NCBI RefSeq assembly: GCF_000203815.1
Contig: NW_004457737.1
Span: 310,001 to 374,000, forward strand
Length of the DNA: 64,000 bases
Source: Cavenderia fasciculata
Taxonomy: Eukaryota > Evosea > Eumycetozoa > Acytosteliales > Cavenderiaceae
Direction of reading: 5' to 3'
The notes beneath the pieces are model-generated. The model was not told the origin of the DNA, made no database searches, and was given only the letters and a program-made list of their open reading frames with translations. Below, piece by piece: positions 31,967-43,874 of this stretch (position 1 is the first letter of the stretch; each line of letters starts with the position of its first letter). The position numbers and the translations under genes were made by a program.

Positions 31967-34900
31967 TTATTTATTTGATTTATCAGATACCCAATCAGAA
32001 ATTTTGTTTTGTACAGGATTTAAATTATTTGGGTTTGATTGTACATTGTTGTTTTGTTGTTGATTTGGTGGAATGTTTGGTCTAGGAATTACCATTTGAG
32101 TAACTCTTCTATTTAAATTTTGGAAACTTTTGTTTAATTTTGATGTGAATTTCATTTGAACTTTTTTCTTGGTTACAAATACAATGACGACTGTGATTGA
32201 GATTAAAACAAATGACGCACATACTACAATGACAATGATTTTCCATTTTTCAAAGGTAATGTCAGAGCATTGACTATCATCTCCTAAATTAATTTGATCT
32301 TTTTCACCAACAATGAGTGCACTAAATGCTGGGTCAAGTTCAACCGATCGACCAAATCTTGGTACATTGAATGCTGTCAACATATTGTATTCTTGTTTCT
32401 CGACCAAGTTTAATTGTTTTGAAAGAGGGTCATCGTCTTGAAGTATGGTTACTCTTGATGGAATGATAGTGTCATTGTCAATAATCATTCTACTTGCTAT
32501 TTTACAGTTTAGAACTGATCGACCAACTTGTACTCTAGTCCATAATATTTGATCACCAAAAGATGCTTCAGTCTTTGATTGCTTTCTTCCACATTTGTCT
32601 ACTTTGACTGAATCTGATTTGGACAAGAAAATAACTTGAAGTGTGTTGATTGGTGATTTCCAAGTCCAATCGGTGATTTTAATATTATATTTGATTGAAT
32701 TTGGTGATAGTTGTATATCCTCTCCTGCAAATCTAGTTGTGTTTGATTCTTTGTATTGATGTACCTTGACTTGTAATTTCATTGAGCTTTCTAAAACGGT
32801 TCCAATAAATATTGATTCTCCAGTACTTGATGTAGTATTATCTTGTATCCAAGTTACATTATCCATTGATATGGTTTGAACAATTAGATTATCTTGATCA
32901 ATTTCTCGAATGAATTGAATTCCAGTTGTAAAATTGACAACAATACCAGCTTTGGTTTCGTTCATTGATAAAGTTGATTTACCATCATCTTGAATTGTTG
33001 TATTAAATAATTGATCGGGTCTAACCAATACGGAGCAATCCGATGATGACTCGTAACCACTATCACATTTACAACTACCAAATATTCGATTACATATTCC
33101 ATGACTGGAACAATTATTTGGACACTCCTTTACAAGAGAAACAATCTTTGATGTAACCTTTTCACCAACTCGGATAGTTATATTGAAATCTGGATTATTA
33201 CTTGACACAGATTCATTTGAATCATCGAATAAACAAGTCATTTGTCTAAACCCATATCCAATAAACCGAGGTGATTTACAATGTTTTTCATTTACTGATA
33301 CCAAAACATATGATTGATCTTGGCCAAAAAGATTACCATCGATTGTAACAAGTGAAGAGAGTCCAGATTGAATATTGGTTACATTTTGAATAACCGGCGA
33401 TTCAACCAGAGGGAATACAATAAGAGATGCTTTAAGAGGAATGTTGGAGTCTCCATAAATCGTTCTACTATCCAACTGATAGTAGACAATATTTCCTGGA
33501 GCCATATTTCTAGACATGACTGAATAAATAGGAGATAGCGTTCCTTTGAGAGGACCATTATTCCTTGTAAAACTATTGTTACTATTGTATGAAACACCTT
33601 GCCACAAATAGTATGGTAAATATTCTTGTACATTGATTGACTGACTATAACATTGATACATTGTTTCTGTTTCAATTGCACCAATATATGGTGGATTTGA
33701 AGAAGCATACATCCCAATTTTATCATTTACATATTGCAAAGCTGTGCTAAAATTTGTACCAAGCATAATAGTTGAATAAAATCTATTGTCACAGACTATT
33801 ATTTAAAAAAAAGAAAAGAAAAGATTAGTATTAAATAATTTTTAAATATTTATAATATATACATACAAATATGAGGTTTATAGGTTTGAGTATAAACATA
33901 GTCAACTGAAATTGAAATTGGAAGGAATTTGGTATCTCCAAGAGTTGATTGTAGTTGACAAATAATTTGAGTTGATGTTGCATGTAAAATATTACATTTA
34001 ATATTTGATCTCGAAATATTTACAGCTACTATATTATTAGTGTTATCACCAAAGTTATCACCAATCAATGTAACCAATCCATTAGCAGTGAATGATGGAT
34101 AGACAGCTTTAATAAATGGTGGATATGGTTGCCAAGCATAGTGTGTTGAGTTGACTCCACTAGCATCTTGAACAATTACATTATGGAATCCAGATAGAGG
34201 TGGAACCATACAAGTGACTGATGCTCCTAGTTTAGATGTTATTTGACATGATTTTGAGAGTTGTTTGGTTGGATTGAAAAATGTAATGTTGATTGTTTGT
34301 ATGTTGAATTGTGATAGATTGTTGATTGTTATTGATCCTCCATTTGTACCAATTGATGGAATATACACTTCTTCAATAGGTTCAATTTCGCAAACTGTAT
34401 TAAGGACTGGGTCGCCTACTGGATTATTATTTATTCCATTATTAAAATCCCATGAAGGTGCACCTCTTGTATAAACATATACTTCTCCTGAAGGATCTAA
34501 AGAAGGTTCACCAGATCCAAATGCACAATATCCTTAAAAAAAATAATAATTAATTTAATTAATTTTAAAAAGAAGAAGAGTTGATTCTATCGATTTAACA
34601 TACCAAAACATTGACCAGTATACATATTAAATAATGGTTGATTTGTTTGTGGTCCACTTGAATAGATATAGTTGCCTGTTGAATCAAGATCAGAACCAGA
34701 TGTCCAAACTCGATAGGAACTAATCCTTTTGGTAATATTGCCAATGATAAAGTCCCACTCTTGCTTTGATTCAAGTGTCATCAGGTATGATTTAAACTTG
34801 CTATTTGACATGTCTGAGCACAAGGCAGATGCATCTGTAGCTGATATAGCGCCAGTCGAAATATTCAAAAGGTAGCCGTGACCATTGCCACCTTTTGATT

Positions 34901-35036
34901 TGTCCCAAACAAATACATTTTTGTTGATCGATTCATAATCTTGTCCAACTATTGTATTGGCTTGTAGTATCAATATTATGATGATGTATGAGAACTTGAT
35001 TGATGTTTCTAAAAAACTAAAATAAGATTTTAACAT
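31967..35036 (-). CDS. C-lectin/IPT-TIG/EGF membrane protein 1
   Basis: Three exons, 35036-34604, 34532-33867, 33795-31967, 975 residues. Signal peptide (FSYIIIILILQANTIVG), then a C-type-lectin-like domain (about 38-145: KSYLMTLESKQEWDF, NQPLFNMYTGQCFG), an IPT/TIG domain (VYPSFTANGLVTLIGDNFGD), a middle region ending WQGVSYNSNN, a second TIG (VTIDGNLFGQDQSYVLVSVN), and an EGF-like domain (NNCSSHGICNRIFGSCKC). One transmembrane helix (WKIIVIVVCASFVLISITVV) and a basic Asn-rich cytosolic tail of about 80 residues follow. Relatives are numerous in dictyostelids; roles in cell recognition during development are known for IPT/TIG proteins of the Tgr type, but this one is not assigned. Confidence 0.82.
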
Positions 35037-35666
35037 TGTTATTAATTAATTGATTGATTATATCATAATAGATAGATAGATAGATAGATAAACTGTGATA
35101 CAAACTAGTATTATATCAAACTTTAATCACTTCATTTTATAACCCTACCTACGTATGTTTGTTATATATAGAGGTGTGTGGTGGGTTAAGGAAGATTAGT
35201 TTGAGTGGTCAAAGCATGGTTTTGAAAGTCTGCTGGGTTGATGTCAACATGTTAACATAACACTAATTCATCGATATGAAAGAACAACTTTTGTATTGAG
35301 AATAACGACAAGCTATAACTCACAGTTGAAACAATTAAAACAATTGTGTGAATTGTATATATATGAATCATGATCATAAAGAGGGGTTACTTGAAAATGG
35401 TCAAGGTATGGTTTTGCAAGGTGTTTATAATGTTAAAAATAGAATTAACTGAGTAAATATGTTTTTTTCATGAACATCACAAACAGATAATTAATTTATG
35501 TGTTTATCATATCTGTACCACTCTCACAAACAAACTAACTATTGATTCTTTTAAAATATCTATAAGTCTGGATGATGGTTATAATTGTAATATTATATAA
35601 ATAGACATTGATTTTGTTTATTTGTTTTTTCGAGTATTTTTAAATAAAACTACAAACAAAGTTCAA
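35037..35666. other. Spacer between surface-protein genes
   Basis: A/T-rich with a short GATA run near 35071. It should contain the promoter of the gene at 31967-35036. No gene seen. Confidence 0.5.
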
Positions 35667-38303
35667 TCAAGTTAATTGAATGTCCTTGATTGCTCTCCGA
35701 ACTGACTCTGAGCCCCTTACCGTTCTGTTGAGATTGTTACCGTGGTTCTCACGGTACCACTTCCTTGCCATTCTAATGACGGCATAGGAAACAAATCCTA
35801 AAATAATAATCGTAGTTACAACAATCATTATTATTTTCCATTTTGGGTACGGATCAGTTTCGCAATAACTGTCATCTCCGACAGTTTGATCTGCACCAAG
35901 AAGAATTCCGTTGAATGCAGGATCTAGTTCAACGGATTTGCAGAATTGTGGGATGTTAAATACTGTTAACAGGTTGTATACACGGTTGTCGATTTGTTTA
36001 AAGAGTGGATCATCATTTGGAAGAATAGTAACTCTTGATGGAATGATTGTGTCATTATCAATAATCATTCTACTTGCTATTTTACAGTTGAGAAGTGATC
36101 GACCAACTTGAACTCTAGTCCATACAATTTGATCACCTGGTGATACTTCACTTTTAACTGATTCCAAGTAACATTATCCATTGACATGGTTTGTATGATT
36201 GAATTATCTTGATCAATTTCTCTAATGAATTGAATTCCAATTGTAAAATTGACGACAGCAAGAGAACTAGTATCATTTGTTGATAGAATTGATGTTCCAT
36301 TAACAACTGTGGAGTTGTAGATCTGATTTGGTGTGACCAATGATAAACAATCCAAGTATGATCCATAACCAGCATCACATTTACAGCTACCAAAGATTCG
36401 ATTACATATTCCATGATTCGAGCAATTGTGGAGACATTCTTTTCCAAGAGGTCCTACTTTTGAAGTCACTTTTTCAGCAACTCTGATTGTAACATTATAA
36501 ATCGAAGATGAAATACTTTCTAATAATAAACAAGTAATTCGTTTGAAACCATTTCCAATAAACGTTGGTGATTTACATTGTTTACCGTTTATCGATACCA
36601 AAACATATGATAGATCTTGACCAAAATGATTACCATTGATTGTAACAAGTGATTGAGTTTCAGGCATAATATTGGTTACACTATAAATAATTGGTGCATC
36701 ACTTGTATAAAATGTAATCAATGGTGTGTAATATTGTACATTTTCAATGTTGGATGACAATGTTCTATCAAAAATATTATAAATAATATTATTTGATTGT
36801 GTCATATTTGGAGCAACAGTAGAATTATAATACAATGGAGATAGTGTTCTTTTGAATGGACCATTATTTCTTGTAAAACTACCATTGTTACTGTTGAATG
36901 ATACGCCTTGCCAAAATCTAAATTTTTCAATGATATCCATTGATTTACCAAAACACTGATACATTTCTTGTGACTCAATGGCACCAATATATGGAGCATT
37001 GGGAGTTGCACCCATTGTTACATTGTCAATCATTAATTGCTTGACTCTTGAATATTCTCCACCAAATAGAATGGTTGAATGGAATCTATTGTCACAGACT
37101 ATTAATGGAAAAGGAATTTACAAAAAAGATTAGCAAAGTTGGGCTATAATTCATTTTCTGTTCTCTTGAATAACATACAAATATGAGGTTTATAGGTTTG
37201 AGTATAAACAGAGTCAACTGAAATTGAAATCGGAAGGAACTTCGTATTTCCAATAAGAGTTGATTGTAATTGACAAATAATTTGAGTTGACGATACAAAA
37301 GTAATATTACATGGAATGTCAGATGTTGAGATATTTACAAATACTTGATTATTTGTATTATCACCAAAGTTATCACCAATCAATGTAATCGATCCATTAG
37401 CAGTGAATGATGGATAGACAGCTTTAATAAATGGTGGATATGGTTTCCATGCATAGTGTGTTGAGCTGACTCCACTAGCATCTTGTACAATTACATTATG
37501 GAATCCAGATAGAGGTGGAACCATACAAGTGACTGTTGTTCCTTGTTTTGATGTTATATGACATGATTTCGAGAGTTGTTTGGTTGGATTGAAAAATGTA
37601 ATGTTGATAGTTGACATGTTGAATTGTGATAGATTGTTGATTGTTATTGATCCTCCATTTGTACCAATTGATGGAATATATCCTCTGAAATGAATTGGAT
37701 TTCACACATTGAGTAGGTATAATCTTGTAAATTTCCTTTGGAATTTTTAAAATTCCAAGCAGGCTGTCTGGTGTTTAAATATTCCTCACCTGGAGCTAAC
37801 GAGGGGTCACTTGCTTGGAATGGACAATATCCTTTAATAAAACAAATAGATTAATTAATTATAATGATTAACTTTACAATTTTAAAAAGAGTAAATATCG
37901 AACAATTTTACAAACCCCAACATTGACCAGTATACATATTAAATAGTGGTTGATTTATTTCTGGTCCACTTGAATATGAATAATTACCATTCCCTCCAAA
38001 GTCTCTACAAGATACCCATACTATTGACCAAAAACCGTTAACATAATCCCATTCTTGTTTTGAATCAAGTGTAATTAGATATGAGATAACAGTACTGCTT
38101 CCTATACTCAAATCTTCACAATCTTTCATGGTCGTTGAAATTGAAGTCCTTTCAGACATGACTGTGTATCCATGCCCGTTCCCTCCCTTTGAAGTTGGCC
38201 AAACATATGAATTTTGGATGGGATAGGATTGACAATGAATGGTACCAATATAAAACAATAAAAGTACTAAAACAGCTACTACTATTACTATTAATTGTGA
38301 CAT
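35667..38303 (-). pseudogene. C-lectin/IPT-TIG/EGF protein 2, frameshifted and internally deleted
   Basis: Same exon plan as its neighbours: exon 1 38303-37916, exon 2 from 37831 to 37179, exon 3 from 37098 to 35667, with matching splice sites. Signal peptide and lectin domain are intact (MSQLIVIVVAVLVLLL). In exon 2, near 37680, one base is missing compared with the paralogs (GAGGATATATTCC against GAGGTATATATTCC), shifting frame just before the IPSIGTNGG motif. In exon 3, near 36165, about 90 codons between NVTW and VKSEVSPGDQ are lost, again changing frame. TIG, EGF, transmembrane and tail parts remain readable in pieces. Two independent lesions make a sequencing error unlikely as the sole cause. 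It may be transcribed. Confidence 0.8.
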
Positions 38304-39019
38304 TGTTGAAAAAATATTGATGAACTATCTTTTAAACCTTTGAACCAGTGTATTATGTATCACTCTCTTGAAGTTGACTGAACCTAGAGTTTTATCACTT
38401 TGTCAAGAGTTGTCTTGTGTAATTAAAGCTTTTGAGTCATTCCCAATAATCTCGAAAAAATGCCAGTCCCAAAAAGAATATGAACAATAATTTTTCGCCT
38501 CCAATGGTTTGGCTTTCGTGATGTTGGTGAAAGTGCCGAAACCTCTTCAAATTCTAGAGGGCCGACGTTGTTCATTTGCTCTTACTTTGTGGAGCAATCA
38601 TCTCCGTACATATCTCTTTCTTTATCTTGGTTGAAAGATAAGGTGATTTGATTTTGAGTTACTATTATTATTATTATTCTGAGTTTGATGGTTTGATTGT
38701 ATGTTGCTTTACTTGTTGGGTTGTTTCGATATGACTTGTGTGATTCTTTGCTATGTGTTGTGTGTGTTGTGTGTGGTACAAAAGAAGATTTCTTAATGAA
38801 AGGGTTTGTGTGTGGTAGGGTTGAAAATCCTTTTCAAAAAAAAATTAAAATAAAACGAAAAAGCTTTTTTATTTTTAGTATTAATCGCATCACCTTGAAT
38901 TTCAACACATAGTTCAACCATCTAAAGTTAGCTACAATCATCATTGTGCCTTTTTTTAATTTATTTGTCCGATTCCTATTCCTATATTTTGTTGTTTTAA
39001 TAGCTGCTCCATTTTCATA
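38304..39019. other. Spacer upstream of surface protein 2
   Basis: It contains a less AT-rich block (38460-38640) partly similar to 41940-42100 upstream of protein 3, for example the CCGAAACCTCTT and CTAGAGG words. These may be shared promoter sequence. No gene seen. Confidence 0.45.
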
Positions 39020-41863
39020 TTATTTTGTTTTTGTTTTTAATTGTTTTGAAACAATGATTGTAACCAATATAATAGATATTACTACAAATGATAGACATAC
39101 TGTAATGGTGATGATCTTCCATTTTGAAAATGACTTTTCATCACTGTCACATTGACTATCTATAATATTAAAATCATCACCAACAATGAGTGCGTTGAAT
39201 GATGGATCTAGTTCAACTGATCCACTGAATTGTGGGATATTGAATACTGTTAAAAGGTTGTATCCTTGGTTGTCGATTTGTTGAGAGGAGAAGAGTGTAT
39301 CATCGTTTGGAAGAATAGTAACTCTTGATGAAATGATTGTGTTATTGTCAATAATCATTCTACTTGCTATTTTACAGTTGAGTAGTGATCTTCCAACTTG
39401 AACTCTAGTCCATACAATTTGATCACCTGGTGATACTTCACTTTTAACTTTCATCACTCCACAACTGTCATATTCAACAGAATCTGATTTCGAGTGGAAT
39501 ATGACTTGAAGTGTGTTGATTGGTGATGACCATACCCAATCAATGATTTTAACAGTGTACTTGATTGAATTTGGTGATACTTGAATATCTTCTCCCAAAA
39601 ATGAAATGGTGTTGGTATCAATGTATTGATTAACTCTGATATGCAATTGAGTGTGTGGATTATGATATATTGTTCCAATAAATATTGATTCACCAACAGT
39701 TGATGTCTCATTCTTATTCCCTTGTATCCAAGTTACATTATCCATCGATATGGTCTTGGTGATTGAATTGTCTTGGTCAATTTCTCTTATGTATTGAATT
39801 CCAGTTGTAAAATTGACAACAATACCAGCATTAGTTTGATTGGTTGATAGAGTTGTTGTACCATTATTCCAAACAGTTGTGTTATAGAGTTGGTCGGGTG
39901 TGACTAATGAACAATCCAAATATGATTCATAACCAACATCACATTTACAACTACCAAAAATACGATTACATACTCCATGTCCTGAACAATTATGAAGACA
40001 TTCCTTGGATGGTTGGGATACTACTACCATCTTTGATGTAACCATTTCAGCGACTCTGATTGTTACATTGTAATCCGCTCCAATACGTGATCCAGAAGTT
40101 GAATCATCTAATAAACAAGTAAATTGTCTAAAACCACTTCCAATAAACTGAGGTGATTTACATTGACTTCCATTGATCGACACCAAAACATATGATTGAT
40201 CTTGACCAAAATGATTACCATTGATTGTAACAAGTGAACGGTATCCAGGTATAATATTGGTAACATTATCAATGATTGGTGCATCACTTGTATAAAATGT
40301 AATCAATGGTGTGTAATAGTTTACATTTTCAATATTGGATGACAATGTTCTATCAAAAATATTATAAATAATATTATTTGATTGTGTCATATTTGAAGTA
40401 ACAGTAGTATTATAATACAATGGAGATATTGTTCCTTTGAATGGACCATTATTTCTTGTAAAACTACCATTGTTACTGTTGAATGATACACCTTGCCAAA
40501 ATCTAAATGTTTCATATCCAGTTAAATTCAAAGATTGACTAAAACATTGATACATTTCTTGTGATTCAATTGCACCAATATATGGAGCATTGGGAGTTGC
40601 ACCCATTGTTACATTGTCAATCATTAATTGTTCTACTCTTGAATATTCTCCTCCAAATAGAATGGTTGAATGGAATCTATTGTCACAGACTATTGAAAAA
40701 AGGGTTGGATTAGAATTGGGTTTAAATATATATTTTTTTAAATATACATACAAATATGAGGTTTATAGGTTTGAGTATAAACAGAGTCAACCGAAATTGA
40801 AATTGGAAGAAGTTTCGTGTCTCCAAGAGATGACTTGAGTTGACAAATAATTTGAGTTGATGATGCAAACATAATATTACATGGTATGTCAGATGTTGAA
40901 ACATTTGCAGCTACTTGATTATTCGTGTTATCACCAAAGTTATCACCAATCAATGTAATCGATCCATTAGCAGTGAATGATGGATAGACAGCTTTAATAA
41001 ATGGTGGATATGGTTGCCATGCATAGTGTGTTGAGTTGACTCCACTATCATCTTGAACAATTACATTATGAAATCCAGATAGAGGTGGAACCGTACAAGT
41101 GACTGATGTTGCTTGTTTTGATGTTATATGACATGATTTCGAGAGTTGTTTGGTTGGATTGAAAAATGTAATATTGATTGTTTGTATGTTGAATTGTGTT
41201 AGATTGTTGATTGTTATTGATCCTCCATTTGTACCAATTGATGGAATATATACCTCTGAAATTAATTCTAATTCACATATAAAGATTGGGACATCAAAAC
41301 CATTATCATGATTGAAATTCCCTTTTGGTCCTCTAATGTAAATATATTGATCAACTCCAACGTTAACTAAAGATGGTTCACCTGCTTCAAATGGACAATA
41401 TCCTTTAATAAAACAAAAGTTTGAACAATTAATTTTTTAAAGAGTAGATCTACCAATTTAACATACCCCAACATTGACCAGTATACATATTAAATAATGG
41501 TTGATTTGTTTGTGGGCCAGTTGAATAGGTATAGTTTCCACTGCCACCAATATCTCTACCAGATACCCTTACTATGGGCCAACTGGTTTTAATAAAATCC
41601 CATTCTTGATATGAATCAACTGAGACAAGATATGATTTAAATGTACTGCTTCCGAAACCCAACCCTTCACAATGAATTATGGCGTCTGTGACTGAATTAA
41701 GACCAAAATCTAATTGTATTATTCTGTATCCATTACCATTTCCTCCTTTTGAAGTTGGCCAAACTTTAACACCTGTGATAGGATCATATTGACCATGAAT
41801 AGGATGAATATAAAACAATAAAAGTACTAACACAGCTACTACTATTACTATTAATTGTGACAT
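39020..41863 (-). CDS. C-lectin/IPT-TIG/EGF membrane protein 3
   Basis: Three exons, 41863-41467, 41402-40752, 40689-39020, 905 residues. Signal peptide (VIVVAVLVLLLFYIHPIHG), C-type-lectin-like domain (KSYLVSVDSYQEWDF, LFNMYTGQCWG), TIG 1 (VYPSFTANGSITLIGDNFGD), a middle region (FRFWQGVSFNSNNGSFTRNN), TIG 2 (VTINGNHFGQDQSYVLVSIN), an EGF-like domain (CSGHGVCNRIFGSCKCDVGY), an extracellular beta-rich region (VKSEVSPGDQIVWTRVQVGR), one transmembrane helix and a very short tail (VSKQLKTKTK). The short tail contrasts with protein 1, whose tail is about 80 residues. It is nearly identical to pseudogene 2 over long stretches, implying recent duplication. Confidence 0.82.
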
Positions 41864-42506
41864 TGTGAAATAATATTTATCTATTATCTTTTTTTTTTTT
41901 TGAAACCTTTTAATTAAACATAATATTATATTATAAACTCCTCAGTAGTGGTTAGCCTGAGTGAATGCACTGAGCTCGTGATGATCAGAGGTGGTTTAGT
42001 TCGAAACCACTACCAATTCGAGAGGATGTGATTGTTTTTAATTTGCCCCCTCTAATCATCTCTCTCTGGCATTCCTCTATATGTGTTGTTGTGGTGGTTG
42101 AGGATACAAATCTGTTATTATTGTTACTATTATTATTATTATTATTATTATTATCACTATTCTGGTTGATTGTATATTTTTGAATGCTAATTCTACAGGT
42201 ATAATCACTACTCTATGAACATTGTGTATAGGTTAACATTTTACATTGGGTTGTTGTTAACAATTGAGCTAAATAATTCGTTGCTGATGATATCGATTAG
42301 TAATTAGTTGTTGTTTTATTATTAACAGTTATTATCTGTGAACTTTCTCTCTCTCTCTTTATCGAATGACCATAGTTTGATTTTTTTCCTTTGTCAAAGT
42401 TTTATTTTATTTTATTTTGTTGTTGGGTGTTGTTTGAAAAAAGCCAGTTTTAGATTATTAAAGCTCCTATTTAATCTCTTTGTACATTTCAATTGTATTG
42501 TTCTCT
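41864..42506. other. Spacer with hairpins upstream of surface protein 3
   Basis: Holds the inverted repeat 41945-42013, an ATT run near 42125-42150 and a CT run near 42345. No gene seen. Confidence 0.45.
41945..42013. other. Nested inverted repeats upstream of surface protein 3
   Basis: GTAGTGGTT (41945-41953) pairs with AACCACTAC (42005-42013). Alternatively, GTGGTTT (41991-41997) pairs with AAACCAC (42004-42010) around loop AGTTCG. The two foldings are mutually exclusive. The spacing does not fit a tRNA. Confidence 0.4.
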
Positions 42507-43345
42507 TTGAAACAATAATAGATCGTGATTACTACAAATGATAGACATACTGCAATGGTAATGATCTTCCATTATTCATATGACCTTTCACATTGACTAT
42601 CTATAATATTAAAATCATCACCTGAACTAGAACTAGTATCATTTGTCAATAATGAACAATCCAAATATGATTCATAACCAGCATCACATTTACAACTACC
42701 AAATACTCGAATATTCGATTACATATTCCATGTCCTGAACAATTATTTGTACATTCTTTTGCAATAGATATTAATTTAGACCCAACCATTTCAGCAACTC
42801 TAATTGTAAAATTGTAATCTTGGTATTCTAGAGTTGAGAGTGTAGTTGAATCATGAATCAAACAAGTAATTTGTTTAAAACTATTTCCAAAAAACTGAGG
42901 CGATTTACATTGTTTTCAAAAATCGATAACTTCTATAATCAAGGGAAAGAAGGGTTGTATCAGAATTGTATAATATTATTTTAAATGACAATGTTTTTTT
43001 TAAATATATACATACAAATATGAGGTTTATAGGTTTGAGTATAAACAGAGTCAACTGAAATTGAAATCGGAAGGAGTTTGTTGGTATAGTTAGCCATATA
43101 CGAATTTTCTGATAAAGATCGTCTTCAAAGGAGTTTAAAAGGAAATCCCATTCTTGCTTTGAATCAAATGTGACAAGATATGATTTAAATGTACTACTTG
43201 CATATCCTGCACATTGATTCATTACATTAGTGATGACTATCGAAGAGGAATTTGATATTAATTTGTATCCATGACCATTTCCTCCACTTAAAGTTGGCCA
43301 AATAACTACACCAGTGACAGGTTGATATTGACCTTGAAAGGTATA
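42507..43345 (-). pseudogene. C-lectin/IPT-TIG/EGF protein 4, heavily truncated relic
   Basis: The lectin domain start is readable (GHGYKLISNSSS, then FKSYLVTFDSKQEWDF). It is then joined out of frame to the very end of TIG 1 (LLPISISVDSVYTQTYKPHI), so most of exon 2 is gone. After an intron-like gap, exon 3 resumes in TIG 2 (CKSPQFFGNSFKQITCL), continues into the EGF part (NNCSGHGICNRIF) with a small duplication, and skips to the transmembrane helix (WKIITIAVCLSFVV). Signal peptide, middle region and the long beta-rich part are missing. Non-functional. Confidence 0.85.
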
Positions 43346-43874
43346 GATTTAACTTTTTGTAAATCTCCATCGAATAATATGGCTTTGATTGAAAACCTGT
43401 ACAAGTTTGATTCATTTCAATCCTTGGAATAGACTAAATTACCTAGCCCCAGTCTGCCATGCAAAAAATGGGGTTGCTAAATTTAGTATGGGTGATACCC
43501 CCTGCCTTTTAGACAGGATTAGGGGTGAACCATTGACAAATAAAAGCTTTATTGTTAGGTTAGGGATTTTGTCGATTGGTTGATTTTAACCATCAAATAC
43601 AACCAACCTCGATGATACCTATAGTATTTTTAAAAGTTGGCGAGGGTATGATGAATGGGAAGAAGGAAGGAAGGCATTGGTGGGTGGGATGACTTTTTAA
43701 CAGAATTGGATCGATCACCCAATTACATTGATTGATTCCTTTATCCCTTTCCTTTACTTTATCTATCTTTTAAAAGATATTATTAAATAAAATAAATAAT
43801 AAATTACAAATAGTTATATATACATGGGTGGGTTGATGAATTTCTACAAATTGTAATATGATTCATTGAACCAT
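43346..43874. other. Spacer between surface-protein and WWG clusters
   Basis: A 64-codon plus-strand frame (43389-43583) contains protein-like text (NYLAPVCHAKNGVAKFSMGD), but with no family match I can name; it could be a relic. The rest is AT-rich. Confidence 0.35.

Noticed and set aside
41945-42014. Possible tRNA
   Set aside because: End pairing looked tRNA-like, but T-arm and acceptor lengths overlap and no D-arm or anticodon arm fits.
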